From NCBI GenBank assembly GCA_902362375.1, contig CABIVS010000012.1, forward strand, positions 62,645 to 126,644: 64,000 bases of DNA. Direction: 5' to 3'. Position numbers and translations under genes: made by a program. This document shows, one piece after another, positions 18,330 through 25,111 of this stretch. The notes below the pieces were generated by a model, which was given only the letters and a program-made list of their open reading frames with translations, was not told the DNA's origin and made no database searches. The number at the start of each line of letters is the position of its first letter. The stretch's first letter is position 1. Origin of the DNA: Bacteroidaceae bacterium (lineage in GTDB: Bacteria > Bacteroidota > Bacteroidia > Bacteroidales > Bacteroidaceae).

Positions 18330-19472
18330 ATGAAAATAGCCATTGAAGCCCAGCGTATTTTCCGCCCCAACAAGCATGGAATGGATTTTGTCGCTCTTGA
18401 AACAATTCGGGAACTACAAAAAATGGATCATGAAAATGAATACTTCATCTTTGTCAGTCCCGGTGAAGACAAGTGTCTGGAAAGTTCCGACAACCTACAT
18501 ATCATCGAGCTAAAATGCCCTACTTATCCATTGTGGGAACAGGTAGCCCTGCCGCGTGCAGTAAAAAGCATCGGGCCCGACTTGCTGCATTGCACCAGCA
18601 ACACGGCTCCTCTGCATTGCCCTGTGCCTCTGGTTCTAACATTGCACGATATAATCTATCTGGAAAAGCGCCAGTCGTCCAGCCTGTCGTGGTATCAGGA
18701 GATGGGATGGCATTATCGCCGGTTAGTCGTTCCGCGCATACTCCCCAAGTGTGAGAAAATTATTACCGTTTCGCAGTTCGAACGGAAACGGATTCTTGAA
18801 GCGTTACATCTGCCGGAAAAGCAATTAGTGTCTGTATATAACGGTTTCAACAGCCATTTCCATTTGCAGCCCAAAGCTCCGGAAATTACCCGGAAATATA
18901 TCGATGCAGACGAATATCTGTTTTTCCTGGGAAACACGGATCCGAAAAAGAATACTCCGAGAGTACTGAAAGCGTACAGCGAATATTTGAAAAAATCAAC
19001 AAAGAAGTTACCATTACTTATTGCCGACCTTAAAGAAGATGCCATTGACCGGATATTGGAAGAAGAAAAGATGATGGATATCAAAAGTTATCTCCGCTTC
19101 CCCGGATACATTGCGAATACAGACCTTGCAGCGCTCTACGGTGGTGCATTCGCATTTCTATATCCCTCACTTCGCGAAAGTTTCGGTATCCCGATGCTGG
19201 AGGCGATGGCTTGCGGAACACCAATCATTGCAGGAAATACTTCAGCAATGCCCGAAATTGCAGGCGATGGGGCTTTATTGGTTGATCCATTCAATCCCGA
19301 AGATATCACGGCAAAAATTTTGAAACTAGAAAATGATGAGACATTCTACCAGCAACAAGTAGAATACGGGCTTAAACGCAGCCAGATGTTTTCGTGGAGA
19401 AACACAGCAGAATCGTTATTGAATATATATAAGGAACTTTCTTTATCAAACATATGCCCCGTGTCTAAGTAA
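18330..19472 (+). CDS. Family 4 glycosyltransferase (WbaZ/mannosyltransferase-like)
   Basis: 380 residues, GT-B fold. The N-terminus MKIAIEAQRIFRPNKHGMDF and LVLTLHDIIYLE, then FFLGNTDPKKNTPRVLKAY and YPSLRESFGIPMLEAMACG (the E-x7-E motif) identify GT4. The nearest recognisable relatives are mannosyl- or rhamnosyltransferases of O-antigen clusters. It is the last plus-strand gene before the antisense phage-like module and is followed by a strong hairpin at 19512-19554. Confidence 0.88.
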   Translation: MKIAIEAQRIFRPNKHGMDFVALETIRELQKMDHENEYFIFVSPGEDKCLESSDNLHIIELKCPTYPLWEQVALPRAVKSIGPDLLHCTSNTAPLHCPVPLVLTLHDIIYLEKRQSSSLSWYQEMGWHYRRLVVPRILPKCEKIITVSQFERKRILEALHLPEKQLVSVYNGFNSHFHLQPKAPEITRKYIDADEYLFFLGNTDPKKNTPRVLKAYSEYLKKSTKKLPLLIADLKEDAIDRILEEEKMMDIKSYLRFPGYIANTDLAALYGGAFAFLYPSLRESFGIPMLEAMACGTPIIAGNTSAMPEIAGDGALLVDPFNPEDITAKILKLENDETFYQQQVEYGLKRSQMFSWRNTAESLLNIYKELSLSNICPVSK

Positions 19473-19511
19473 GACTCACTGTAAGATAACCTAAGAAACG
19501 ATAAAACGAGA

Positions 19512-19554
19512 AAAGACTTGTGACCGAGTATATAAATACTTGTCACAAGTCTTT
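19512..19554. terminator. Bidirectional terminator between the glycosyltransferase and amidase genes
   Basis: AAAGACTTGTGAC (19512-19524) pairs perfectly with GTCACAAGTCTTT (19542-19554), a 13-bp stem between two convergent genes. Confidence 0.75.
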
Positions 19555-19566
19555 CTGTAGAGTACA

Positions 19567-20016
19567 TTACATTTTTGAGCAGAATTCTTTCACCTCAAAA
19601 CACGGACAAGCCTTGATCCACTCTTCGGGTTCGATCTCTCCGTTTCCGTTCAGGTCCGGACTCAAATCCCGATGTCCGCACACTCGGCAGCCGGGATAAT
19701 CGCGCAAGAGCGTAAGGATCAATACGTGCATTGAATGAATCTGCCATTCGGTGCGGGTATCGGCAGGGCGACCATGGCAGTCGAGTCCGCCTTCATAGCA
19801 GATACCTATTGAATGAGCATTGTATCCCTTTGCATGCGCACCGATTCGTTCAATCTTGCGGGTAATCTTTATATCTCCATTTTTGCGGATATAAAAATGA
19901 TACCCCGTCCCGTTGAAACCACGCCGACGGTGGCACACTTCCAAATCTTCTTCCGTAAAATCCCTGTCCGCCCTTGAGGCGGAACAGTGGATCACAATCA
20001 AGTTGATGGTTCGCAT
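19567..20016 (-). CDS. N-acetylmuramoyl-L-alanine amidase, phage T7-lysozyme-like
   Basis: Zn-dependent amidase_2 enzyme of 149 residues that cleaves the MurNAc-L-Ala bond of peptidoglycan. Motifs are LIVIHCSASRADRD (first Zn His), GTGYHFYIRKNG (catalytic Tyr region), IGAHAKGYN and CGHRDLSPD (second Zn His), with a C-terminal Cys-containing tail. No signal peptide is present, as in phage endolysins. I chose ATG 20016 (MRTINLIVIHCSA) over an upstream in-frame start that overlaps the preceding gene. The gap to the preceding gene is 4 bp, so the two are coupled. Confidence 0.9.
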   Translation of the reverse strand: MRTINLIVIHCSASRADRDFTEEDLEVCHRRRGFNGTGYHFYIRKNGDIKITRKIERIGAHAKGYNAHSIGICYEGGLDCHGRPADTRTEWQIHSMHVLILTLLRDYPGCRVCGHRDLSPDLNGNGEIEPEEWIKACPCFEVKEFCSKM

Positions 20017-20020
20017 AAAC

Positions 20021-20326
20021 TCATCCCTCCGTTTCAGCAACCATCTGTACTCGCTGCACACATTCCTTGCTGCTACACTGCAGAGCCGCAGCCTGCGTCA
20101 GTTGTCCTCGCAACGAGAAGATCTCCGCGTGCATCTCTTTCACTTTCGAACTAAGGTCGAAATAATCTTTCAACACTTTCTCCAACTGCTGCATCAGAAA
20201 AGTATATTGGCCTTTCACCAGTTCGCTGAACTCTTTCACTTCTTGCGCCATCATCTGACGCTTCTTGCGACTACTGCCCAGAAAGGGCAGAATCGTCATA
20301 ATGATTTCGATGATTTTATCTAACAT
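20021..20326 (-). CDS. Small coiled-coil protein with a hydrophobic N-terminus, upstream of the amidase
   Basis: 101 residues. Residues 1-17 (MLDKIIEIIMTILPFLG) are hydrophobic and could anchor in or lie on the membrane. A basic stretch SSRKKR follows, then a long heptad-patterned helix (about 25-78). Three methionines and two late cysteines are present. I do not recognise a named family. The position directly before an endolysin-type amidase resembles holin or spanin genes of phages, but one short hydrophobic segment is not proof of that role. Confidence 0.6.
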   Translation of the reverse strand: MLDKIIEIIMTILPFLGSSRKKRQMMAQEVKEFSELVKGQYTFLMQQLEKVLKDYFDLSSKVKEMHAEIFSLRGQLTQAAALQCSSKECVQRVQMVAETEG

Positions 20327-20382
20327 TTTAATAGATTGAGATGATAAATTGATAAATGGAGCACAAAGTCAACCAAAGCAGT

Positions 20383-20907
20383 TTATGCTGCCGGATCCGG
20401 AGCTTCTCCACCGCCGGAACCACCGTCTCCCTTACCATCGTCACCGGAGCCGCCACCGCCATCCCCAGCGGCGGATTTCTTATCCGTATACAATTCGAAC
20501 ATCATGTTATTATCCCCTCCACGAGTAGTTGCCGTGCTGTCATTGGCAAGGCGCAATGAGTTGTCGACTTTGAAACGAAGATTGATGCGAGTGATATTTT
20601 TCACCGTACAATCCTTTTCCTGTTCCACACCCGGACAGGTCAGCGTGGTATAAAAAATACCCAGCCCATCCACTTTCACCTTATTCCCCGCCACAAGCAC
20701 TTTTTTCATCGCACGGACAAAGGACTTCATAACGTGCGACACGTCTTCCACCGAAAGCGAGCCGATAGATTCGATTTCCTGTGCCAGTGAATCGATTGAA
20801 TAGATTTTCGACTCCCCAGCCTTGGGCTTGAGAAGATACATCATCGGTGATTTATCATCACCAAGCCGTTTTCTGCGCTTGTAGCGCACAACTGTAACTG
20901 TTGCCAT
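20383..20907 (-). CDS. HU-like DNA-binding protein with a Gly/Asp-rich tail
   Basis: 174 residues. Residues 1-130 match the Bacteroidetes HU-like (HU-HIG type) family: IDSLAQEIESIGSLSVEDV, VMKSFVRAMKKVLVAGNKVKV and GLGIFYTTLTC form the HU helices and arm base. The C-terminal 27 residues are almost only Gly, Asp, Ser and Pro (starting GDGGGGSGDDGKG), a disordered tail. The family bends or coats DNA. Upstream lie a TATCTTTG -7 box (20962-20969) and a phased 10-bp repeat array, suggesting autogenous or module-specific control. This is inferred. Confidence 0.85.
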   Translation of the reverse strand: MATVTVVRYKRRKRLGDDKSPMMYLLKPKAGESKIYSIDSLAQEIESIGSLSVEDVSHVMKSFVRAMKKVLVAGNKVKVDGLGIFYTTLTCPGVEQEKDCTVKNITRINLRFKVDNSLRLANDSTATTRGGDNNMMFELYTDKKSAAGDGGGGSGDDGKGDGGSGGGEAPDPAA

Positions 20908-20961
20908 ATTAAAAAAATGTTTCTACGAAAAGAAGTACATTCTCCTTTTCTGTTGGTAAAA

Positions 20962-20969
20962 CAAAGATA
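20962..20969 (-). promoter_or_regulatory. -7 box of the HU-like gene
   Basis: Minus-strand TATCTTTG, a perfect match, about 55 nt upstream of the HU-like start. The repeat array at 20991-21060 begins where a -33 element would be expected. Confidence 0.55.
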
Positions 20970-20990
20970 CGACAACAGAATAGCGACCAC

Positions 20991-21060
20991 CGGATTACAA
21001 CGGACTACAACGGATTCTGCCGGATTAAAACGGATTATACCGGAATATATAGGATTATCT
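20991..21060. repeat. Seven tandem 10-bp CGGATTA-type repeats in a divergent promoter region
   Basis: The units start every 10 bp: CGGATTACAA, CGGACTACAA, CGGATTCTGC, CGGATTAAAA, CGGATTATAC, CGGAATATAT and AGGATTATCT. The constant part is (C)GGAnTA. A 10-bp period places each unit on the same face of the helix. The array lies between the -7 box of the HU-like gene (minus) and the DUF4248 promoter (plus). Confidence 0.9.
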
Positions 21061-21133
21061 CCTAGTTTTCGAGAATCGGTATTCTATTATTTTCAATTCT
21101 TTTATGAATACACCCGAACATCTGCTCCCAAAA

Positions 21134-21165
21134 TTTGCCTATCCCACTAAAAATGAGTAACTTTA
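21134..21165 (+). promoter_or_regulatory. Promoter of the DUF4248 gene
   Basis: TTTG (21134-21137), a 20-bp spacer and TAACTTTA (21158-21165; one mismatch to TAnnTTTG), 35 nt before ATG 21200. Confidence 0.55.
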
Positions 21166-21199
21166 CTTCAAATACAGTAATCCAAAAGCACAACTATAA

Positions 21200-21457
21200 A
21201 TGAAAACAAAAAACAAGATTCTCCCCGAACAAGAAGAAGAAAAAACATTCCAATACCGTACCTATGGGAAAGGCGAACTTGCCTTGTTGTACCTCCCCAA
21301 TATCCTGCAACAAAGCGCAGTAGACCGATTCAACGAATGGATCGAAGCTGCACCCGGACTAAAAGAACGGCTCCTGGCCACCGGCATGAATCCACGTAGC
21401 AGATACTACACTCCCGCACAAGTAAGACTCATCGTCGAAGTACTCCAAGAACCTTAA
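21200..21457 (+). CDS. DUF4248-type small protein
   Basis: 85 residues: FQYRTYGKGELALLYLPNI, then RFNEWIEAAPGLKERLL, then a C-terminal SRYYTPAQVRLIVEVL. This is the pattern of the Bacteroides DUF4248 family as I recall it. The C-terminal 'YTPAQVRLIVE' stretch resembles a short helix-turn-helix region. It is the only plus-strand gene inside the antisense module and is divergent from the HU-like gene across the repeat array. It may be the module's regulator; its function is unknown. Confidence 0.75.
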   Translation: MKTKNKILPEQEEEKTFQYRTYGKGELALLYLPNILQQSAVDRFNEWIEAAPGLKERLLATGMNPRSRYYTPAQVRLIVEVLQEP

Positions 21458-21464
21458 ATTAGAT

Positions 21465-21623
21465 GATAGGTGATAAATGATAGGTGATAGTTGATTGAGC
21501 GACATATAGCTGATAATCGGTAAGCTCTGGCTATTGACATGCTTATCCCGCATAACTATTGTCTATTGCTTATTGTCTGCCATCTATCATTTATCAACTA
21601 TCACCTATCATTTATCACCTATC
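21465..21623. repeat. Perfect 31-bp inverted repeat with a 97-bp spacer
   Basis: The arms are 21465-21495 and 21593-21623, exact reverse complements. Each arm contains two near-copies of a 14-bp unit, GATAGGTGATAAAT/GATAGGTGATAGTT. The right arm includes the stop codon of the primase-helicase gene (21615-21617). The element lies between two convergent genes, so it can form a long hairpin in either transcript. Confidence 0.85.
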
Positions 21624-23417
21624 CCCCATTAAATCTTTTTCCGGTAACCAACAGGAGTTGTCGAACATCGTATTTCGGACACGCTGGTCAACGGAGAGAG
21701 AAGGGTCATGAGATTCTTCACAGGGCAGGTATCGTCCGCTTACGGGATCGTAGATGAAGGATACCATTCCACCGACACCGAGATGCTTGAATTTCACCTT
21801 GTCCACATATACGCGGGTGACGCCGACCTCCTTATCGCGCTCCACAATGATGCCGTAATCCGCTTTGTTATAGAAATCGGCAGAGCCGTTGATGTCATAC
21901 ATTTCCACACGAGGGGTAATGCCCGTGACAGGGTTACGGTTCATTTTACGAGGATGGACTACGACCACAAGCAGGCAATTATGCTGCACGGCAAATTCTG
22001 TGAATTTATTCAACAGGTTGGAAATATATTGCGTTTCCGTCTGTCCCGGCTGCGGGTTGTGGTCGAAACGGTTGAGCGGGTCGAAGACAATGATGCGGCA
22101 GCCACGGCGAACAACGAGTTCATGAGCCTTGGCCAGTACACGATCCGGAGAAACATTACCTTTCAGAGAGATATGAGAGACATTTTCAGTCAGAAAATTT
22201 TCCGAGTTCGCAAGAAGCCCCTCCGTCATGCCACATCCGTTTTGAAAACGGTGTCCGGTGAGTTTCTCAATCAGTTTGCGGAGATGATAGACGATAGGAG
22301 TATTTTCCGGGCTAAAGAACCCGATTTTCCATTGATGCCGCAGGCAAAGACGCAACACTAATTCGTCCACCCATTCGGATTTCCCTGTACCGGGAACTCC
22401 GGTGACGTAGACACTTCGCCCACGTTCATACGTGCAGATCTTATCCATTTCCTCCCATCCCGTTTCCGCTCCGGGACCAAAGCCATTGTCGAAAAGAGCC
22501 CGCAGGTCGTCATGCAAGTCGGCAGCGGTGAAGATACCTTCGAGCGGAACTTCTGCTGCCTGTTCGATGGCGATACGGAGACTGGCGATACCATATTTAC
22601 AGAGATGCTCGTTGGCATCTTTGCACTCCGGACCGTAAGTCACCACCCGGCAGCGTTCAGCTCCCAGCCGGTTGATAAGTTCATTGCGCAACCGGATTCC
22701 GGCAGAATCGGCGTCGACAGCAATGATGATTTCTTCCAGATCCTCGAAGTGCGTCTCCATGAAGCGGTCGAGCCAGGAGAGGTTCGAATTGGCTCCGGCC
22801 GGCACGGAGATGACACTCTGAAATCCGGCGGCGATGGAGGAAGCAGCATCCAATTCACCCTCGTGGATGATGCAGGAAGTCTGCCCCAGGATGGAGTCGA
22901 TGTTGTAGGGAATCAGTTCGGCACCCTGCACCATTTTGAAGAGTTTCGGGAGAGCACGAAACTTGGTGTTGATCAGTTGCTCCCCCTCAAAGTAGTTGAA
23001 ACAGATGCAACGTTCCTTTTTGCCGGATTGCGGCATAAATTCCTCCTGTTCGGTGATGCGCAGGGCGGCTATGACGGACTGCGGGATGCAACGCGTCTCC
23101 ACCAGCCAACGCTCCGTTTCTTCGGAAAGCGTGGTTTTCGAGGCATCAAACACCGGACGCTGGAAATGCTGCGGAATGGCTGCCGCACGACGTTTGCGAG
23201 CTGCCGCACGCTCGGCATTCTTACGCTCTTCCACATCATCGGGAACATAGAAATCAGCTCCACAATGGTAACAGTGGCAATGTCCCGTGTCGACGTTGAC
23301 ACGTAGCGAACGGTCGCGCTTGTTTTTCCGGGTAGGAAGACATTTTTTACAAATCGTTTTGAGGACTCCACTCGATTTACCGTGGATGTCGACATCATAG
23401 TTGGCAAAATTTCTCAT
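21615..23417 (-). CDS. Primase-helicase, Twinkle / phage T7 gp4-like
   Basis: 600 residues in three parts. A zinc ribbon has C23-x2-C26 and C49-x2-C52 (CYHC). A TOPRIM primase domain has HEGELDA at about 185-191 and DADSAG at about 235-240. A DnaB-like RecA helicase domain has Walker A GVPGTGKS at about 340-347, a Walker B-like RIIVFDPLNRFDH, and LLVVVVHPRK. The fused primase plus helicase order is that of phage and mitochondrial replisomes. All motifs are intact, so the enzyme is likely active. Its last codons lie in the inverted repeat. Confidence 0.9.
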   Translation of the reverse strand: MRNFANYDVDIHGKSSGVLKTICKKCLPTRKNKRDRSLRVNVDTGHCHCYHCGADFYVPDDVEERKNAERAAARKRRAAAIPQHFQRPVFDASKTTLSEETERWLVETRCIPQSVIAALRITEQEEFMPQSGKKERCICFNYFEGEQLINTKFRALPKLFKMVQGAELIPYNIDSILGQTSCIIHEGELDAASSIAAGFQSVISVPAGANSNLSWLDRFMETHFEDLEEIIIAVDADSAGIRLRNELINRLGAERCRVVTYGPECKDANEHLCKYGIASLRIAIEQAAEVPLEGIFTAADLHDDLRALFDNGFGPGAETGWEEMDKICTYERGRSVYVTGVPGTGKSEWVDELVLRLCLRHQWKIGFFSPENTPIVYHLRKLIEKLTGHRFQNGCGMTEGLLANSENFLTENVSHISLKGNVSPDRVLAKAHELVVRRGCRIIVFDPLNRFDHNPQPGQTETQYISNLLNKFTEFAVQHNCLLVVVVHPRKMNRNPVTGITPRVEMYDINGSADFYNKADYGIIVERDKEVGVTRVYVDKVKFKHLGVGGMVSFIYDPVSGRYLPCEESHDPSLSVDQRVRNTMFDNSCWLPEKDLMGDR

Positions 23418-23479
23418 AATTTTTTCCTTTTTTCATTAAAAAAAATAGTTTAAAATAATCATTCACACGCAGAGGACTT

Positions 23480-23579
23480 ACCTGCCGGACGAGTGTCTGC
23501 CACCTGACGGACGAGCTTCCGTTACCTATCAGACGAACATCGGCCACCTGCCGGACGAAACCAGCCATCTGCCGGATTA
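23480..23579. repeat. Iteron-like array: five 13-bp motifs at 22-bp spacing
   Basis: Motif ACCTGCCGGACGA and variants start at 23480, 23502, 23524, 23546 and 23567 (spacing 22, 22, 22, 21). Copies 1 and 4 are identical, copy 2 differs at one base, and copies 3 and 5 are degenerate. The array fills the gap between the initiator-like gene and the primase-helicase gene and includes the initiator stop codon. Spacing near two helical turns is typical of replication-initiator iterons. Confidence 0.85.
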
Positions 23580-24551
23580 ATGCGCCCATCGTTTCTTCAC
23601 ATCATCCCACACAGCCGACGCATCGGGACGTGGCGGCGCATCAGCCGGAATGAGATGTCCCAGATACGTTCGCTGCCCGTCGACGACGCTTTCAAAGCGG
23701 TTTACACCCTTGTCGACCGTATTCTCAAGCTCTTTCAGCAAGGTTTCCCTCAACGTGCGGCAAGTAACGGAACCGGCTGCGATATAATTTGAAAAATACC
23801 GTTTCACGTCCTCCGGGAAAAGCAGTCCGGCTCCCTTGTCATAAAGGCGGATATGTTTTTTGAAGATTTCCAGAATAAGTTTTTGATGGTCAACAAAGAG
23901 CTTTCCCAAACCGGAATGTTGCCCGGCCAGCTCCATATATGACTGGAAAGTAGAAAGTTGATCCACCAACTTTTCCCAAGGCAACACGGGTTGTAACGGA
24001 CAATGATTGCCTTCATCCGTCAAACGGCTCACACGGGACGTTTTTTTTATATTACTACTGTTATTATTTACAACAGAAATATTTCCTTTACTCTCCTCTT
24101 CTTTACTCTCCTCTTCTCTACTCTTCTGGTTTTCATTGGCTTTTCTCCCTTTATCGACGGGCGTTTCAGCACGTTCTACCACCTTTTTCGGACGCCCTCC
24201 TTTTTTACCGTTTTCGCTATTCGTTTTCCGCTTCTCTTCCAAGCTTTTCATCACCCTATCCAAGTAGGAAGAACGAAACATCTGCCGTTCCTCATCCACT
24301 TCGAAGAGATCGAATTCGCGAAGCACCCGCTCCACCGCCACTTCATCCATATCATACCGCCGGGCCATAGCCTTCAGTAAAACCGGTTTGCACGACGCCT
24401 CGTAAGCATCTTTAGTGCGCAGATGCAACAGCAACATCACATAAATTCCGAGTGCTTCCGCAGCATTCATCTCCGACATCATACTGGCAATATTGTCGTC
24501 ATTCAACAAATTTACCTCCAAATTGAAATACTGATCTTTCTTCATTTTCAA
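23577..24551 (-). CDS. Lin1244/Lin1753-type (DUF4373) replication-initiation-like protein
   Basis: 324 residues. The N-terminal ~110 residues (YFNLEVNLLNDDNIASMMSE, then a winged-helix-like KAMARRYDMDEVAVERVLRE) match the Lin1244/Lin1753 domain found in phage and plasmid replication proteins. A highly charged linker (about 115-170; REEESKEEESKG) follows, then a C-terminal domain ending DDVKKRWAH. It is the first gene of the antisense module, immediately followed by the iteron-like array and then the primase-helicase. That order resembles phage initiator and helicase loci. Initiator activity is inferred. Confidence 0.75.
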   Translation of the reverse strand: MKMKKDQYFNLEVNLLNDDNIASMMSEMNAAEALGIYVMLLLHLRTKDAYEASCKPVLLKAMARRYDMDEVAVERVLREFDLFEVDEERQMFRSSYLDRVMKSLEEKRKTNSENGKKGGRPKKVVERAETPVDKGRKANENQKSREEESKEEESKGNISVVNNNSSNIKKTSRVSRLTDEGNHCPLQPVLPWEKLVDQLSTFQSYMELAGQHSGLGKLFVDHQKLILEIFKKHIRLYDKGAGLLFPEDVKRYFSNYIAAGSVTCRTLRETLLKELENTVDKGVNRFESVVDGQRTYLGHLIPADAPPRPDASAVWDDVKKRWAH

Positions 24552-24697
24552 TCATCATTTATTCATTATTCCACATTTAATACTTCCGGGGCGCAAAGGT
24601 GCGAAATGTATTTTATTCCAGCTATCGCAAAAATGAGAGGGAGATTATATATTTTTTATCAGATCTTTGCCAAAAATTATTAATAACCCCAAACAAT

Positions 24698-25036
24698 ATG
24701 GATACAAAACGCAACCAAACTTTGGAAGAAATAGAAGAAAATAAAATAGTAAGCGAACATTACCAGAACAGAATAATGCTGATAAAAAAGCTCCTGAATA
24801 CGTCACAGCTAGCCACAGTAGACCTATGCGTGCATATCAACATCAGTGAAGCCTCCTACTACCGTTACATAAATTTCACCAGTTATATGAAAGCAGACAT
24901 TTTCATACATGCTTGCCTCTTCCTCAAGCAATATATCGAAAGCAACCACATTCCTTATACCCAAGAAGAAAAACGGCTTATAAAAACATTAGACCTGTTT
25001 CAGAGTTCCTCAAATAGTAACTTAAACAGCAATTAA
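24698..25036 (+). CDS. Small putative helix-turn-helix protein
   Basis: 112 residues starting MDTKRNQTLEEIEENKI. The segment LATVDLCVHINISEASYYRY resembles a helix-turn-helix, with SEASYYRY as a possible recognition helix; the rest is helical. I chose ATG 24698 because the upstream in-frame extension runs through AT-rich intergenic sequence. It lies divergently from the initiator-like gene and 75 bp before the next glycosyltransferase. A perfect palindrome overlapping the downstream promoter (25066-25093) is a possible target. Family not recognised. Confidence 0.55.
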   Translation: MDTKRNQTLEEIEENKIVSEHYQNRIMLIKKLLNTSQLATVDLCVHINISEASYYRYINFTSYMKADIFIHACLFLKQYIESNHIPYTQEEKRLIKTLDLFQSSSNSNLNSN

Positions 25037-25065
25037 AACACAGAAAAGAAGAAACTTATCATAAG

Positions 25066-25093
25066 TTTTATTACATTTGCCGATGTAATAAAA
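25066..25093 (+). promoter_or_regulatory. Promoter -7 box inside an 11-bp palindrome
   Basis: TTTTATTACAT (25066-25076) and ATGTAATAAAA (25083-25093) are perfect inverted arms around TTGCCG. The -7 box TACATTTG (25072-25079) lies across the left arm and loop. It sits about 20-45 nt before ATG 25112 of a glycosyltransferase gene and may be an operator or a 5' hairpin. Confidence 0.6.
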
Positions 25094-25111
25094 GTCTTTA
25101 AAACTCAAAAA

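Noticed and set aside
23480..23579. CRISPR or coding repeat (a 64-codon frame crosses it)
   Set aside because: The 22-bp period is not a multiple of three, so it does not encode a regular peptide repeat, and the gaps are too short for spacers.
19567..24551. Complete prophage
   Set aside because: No capsid, terminase, portal, tail or integrase gene, and no attachment repeats were seen at the borders.
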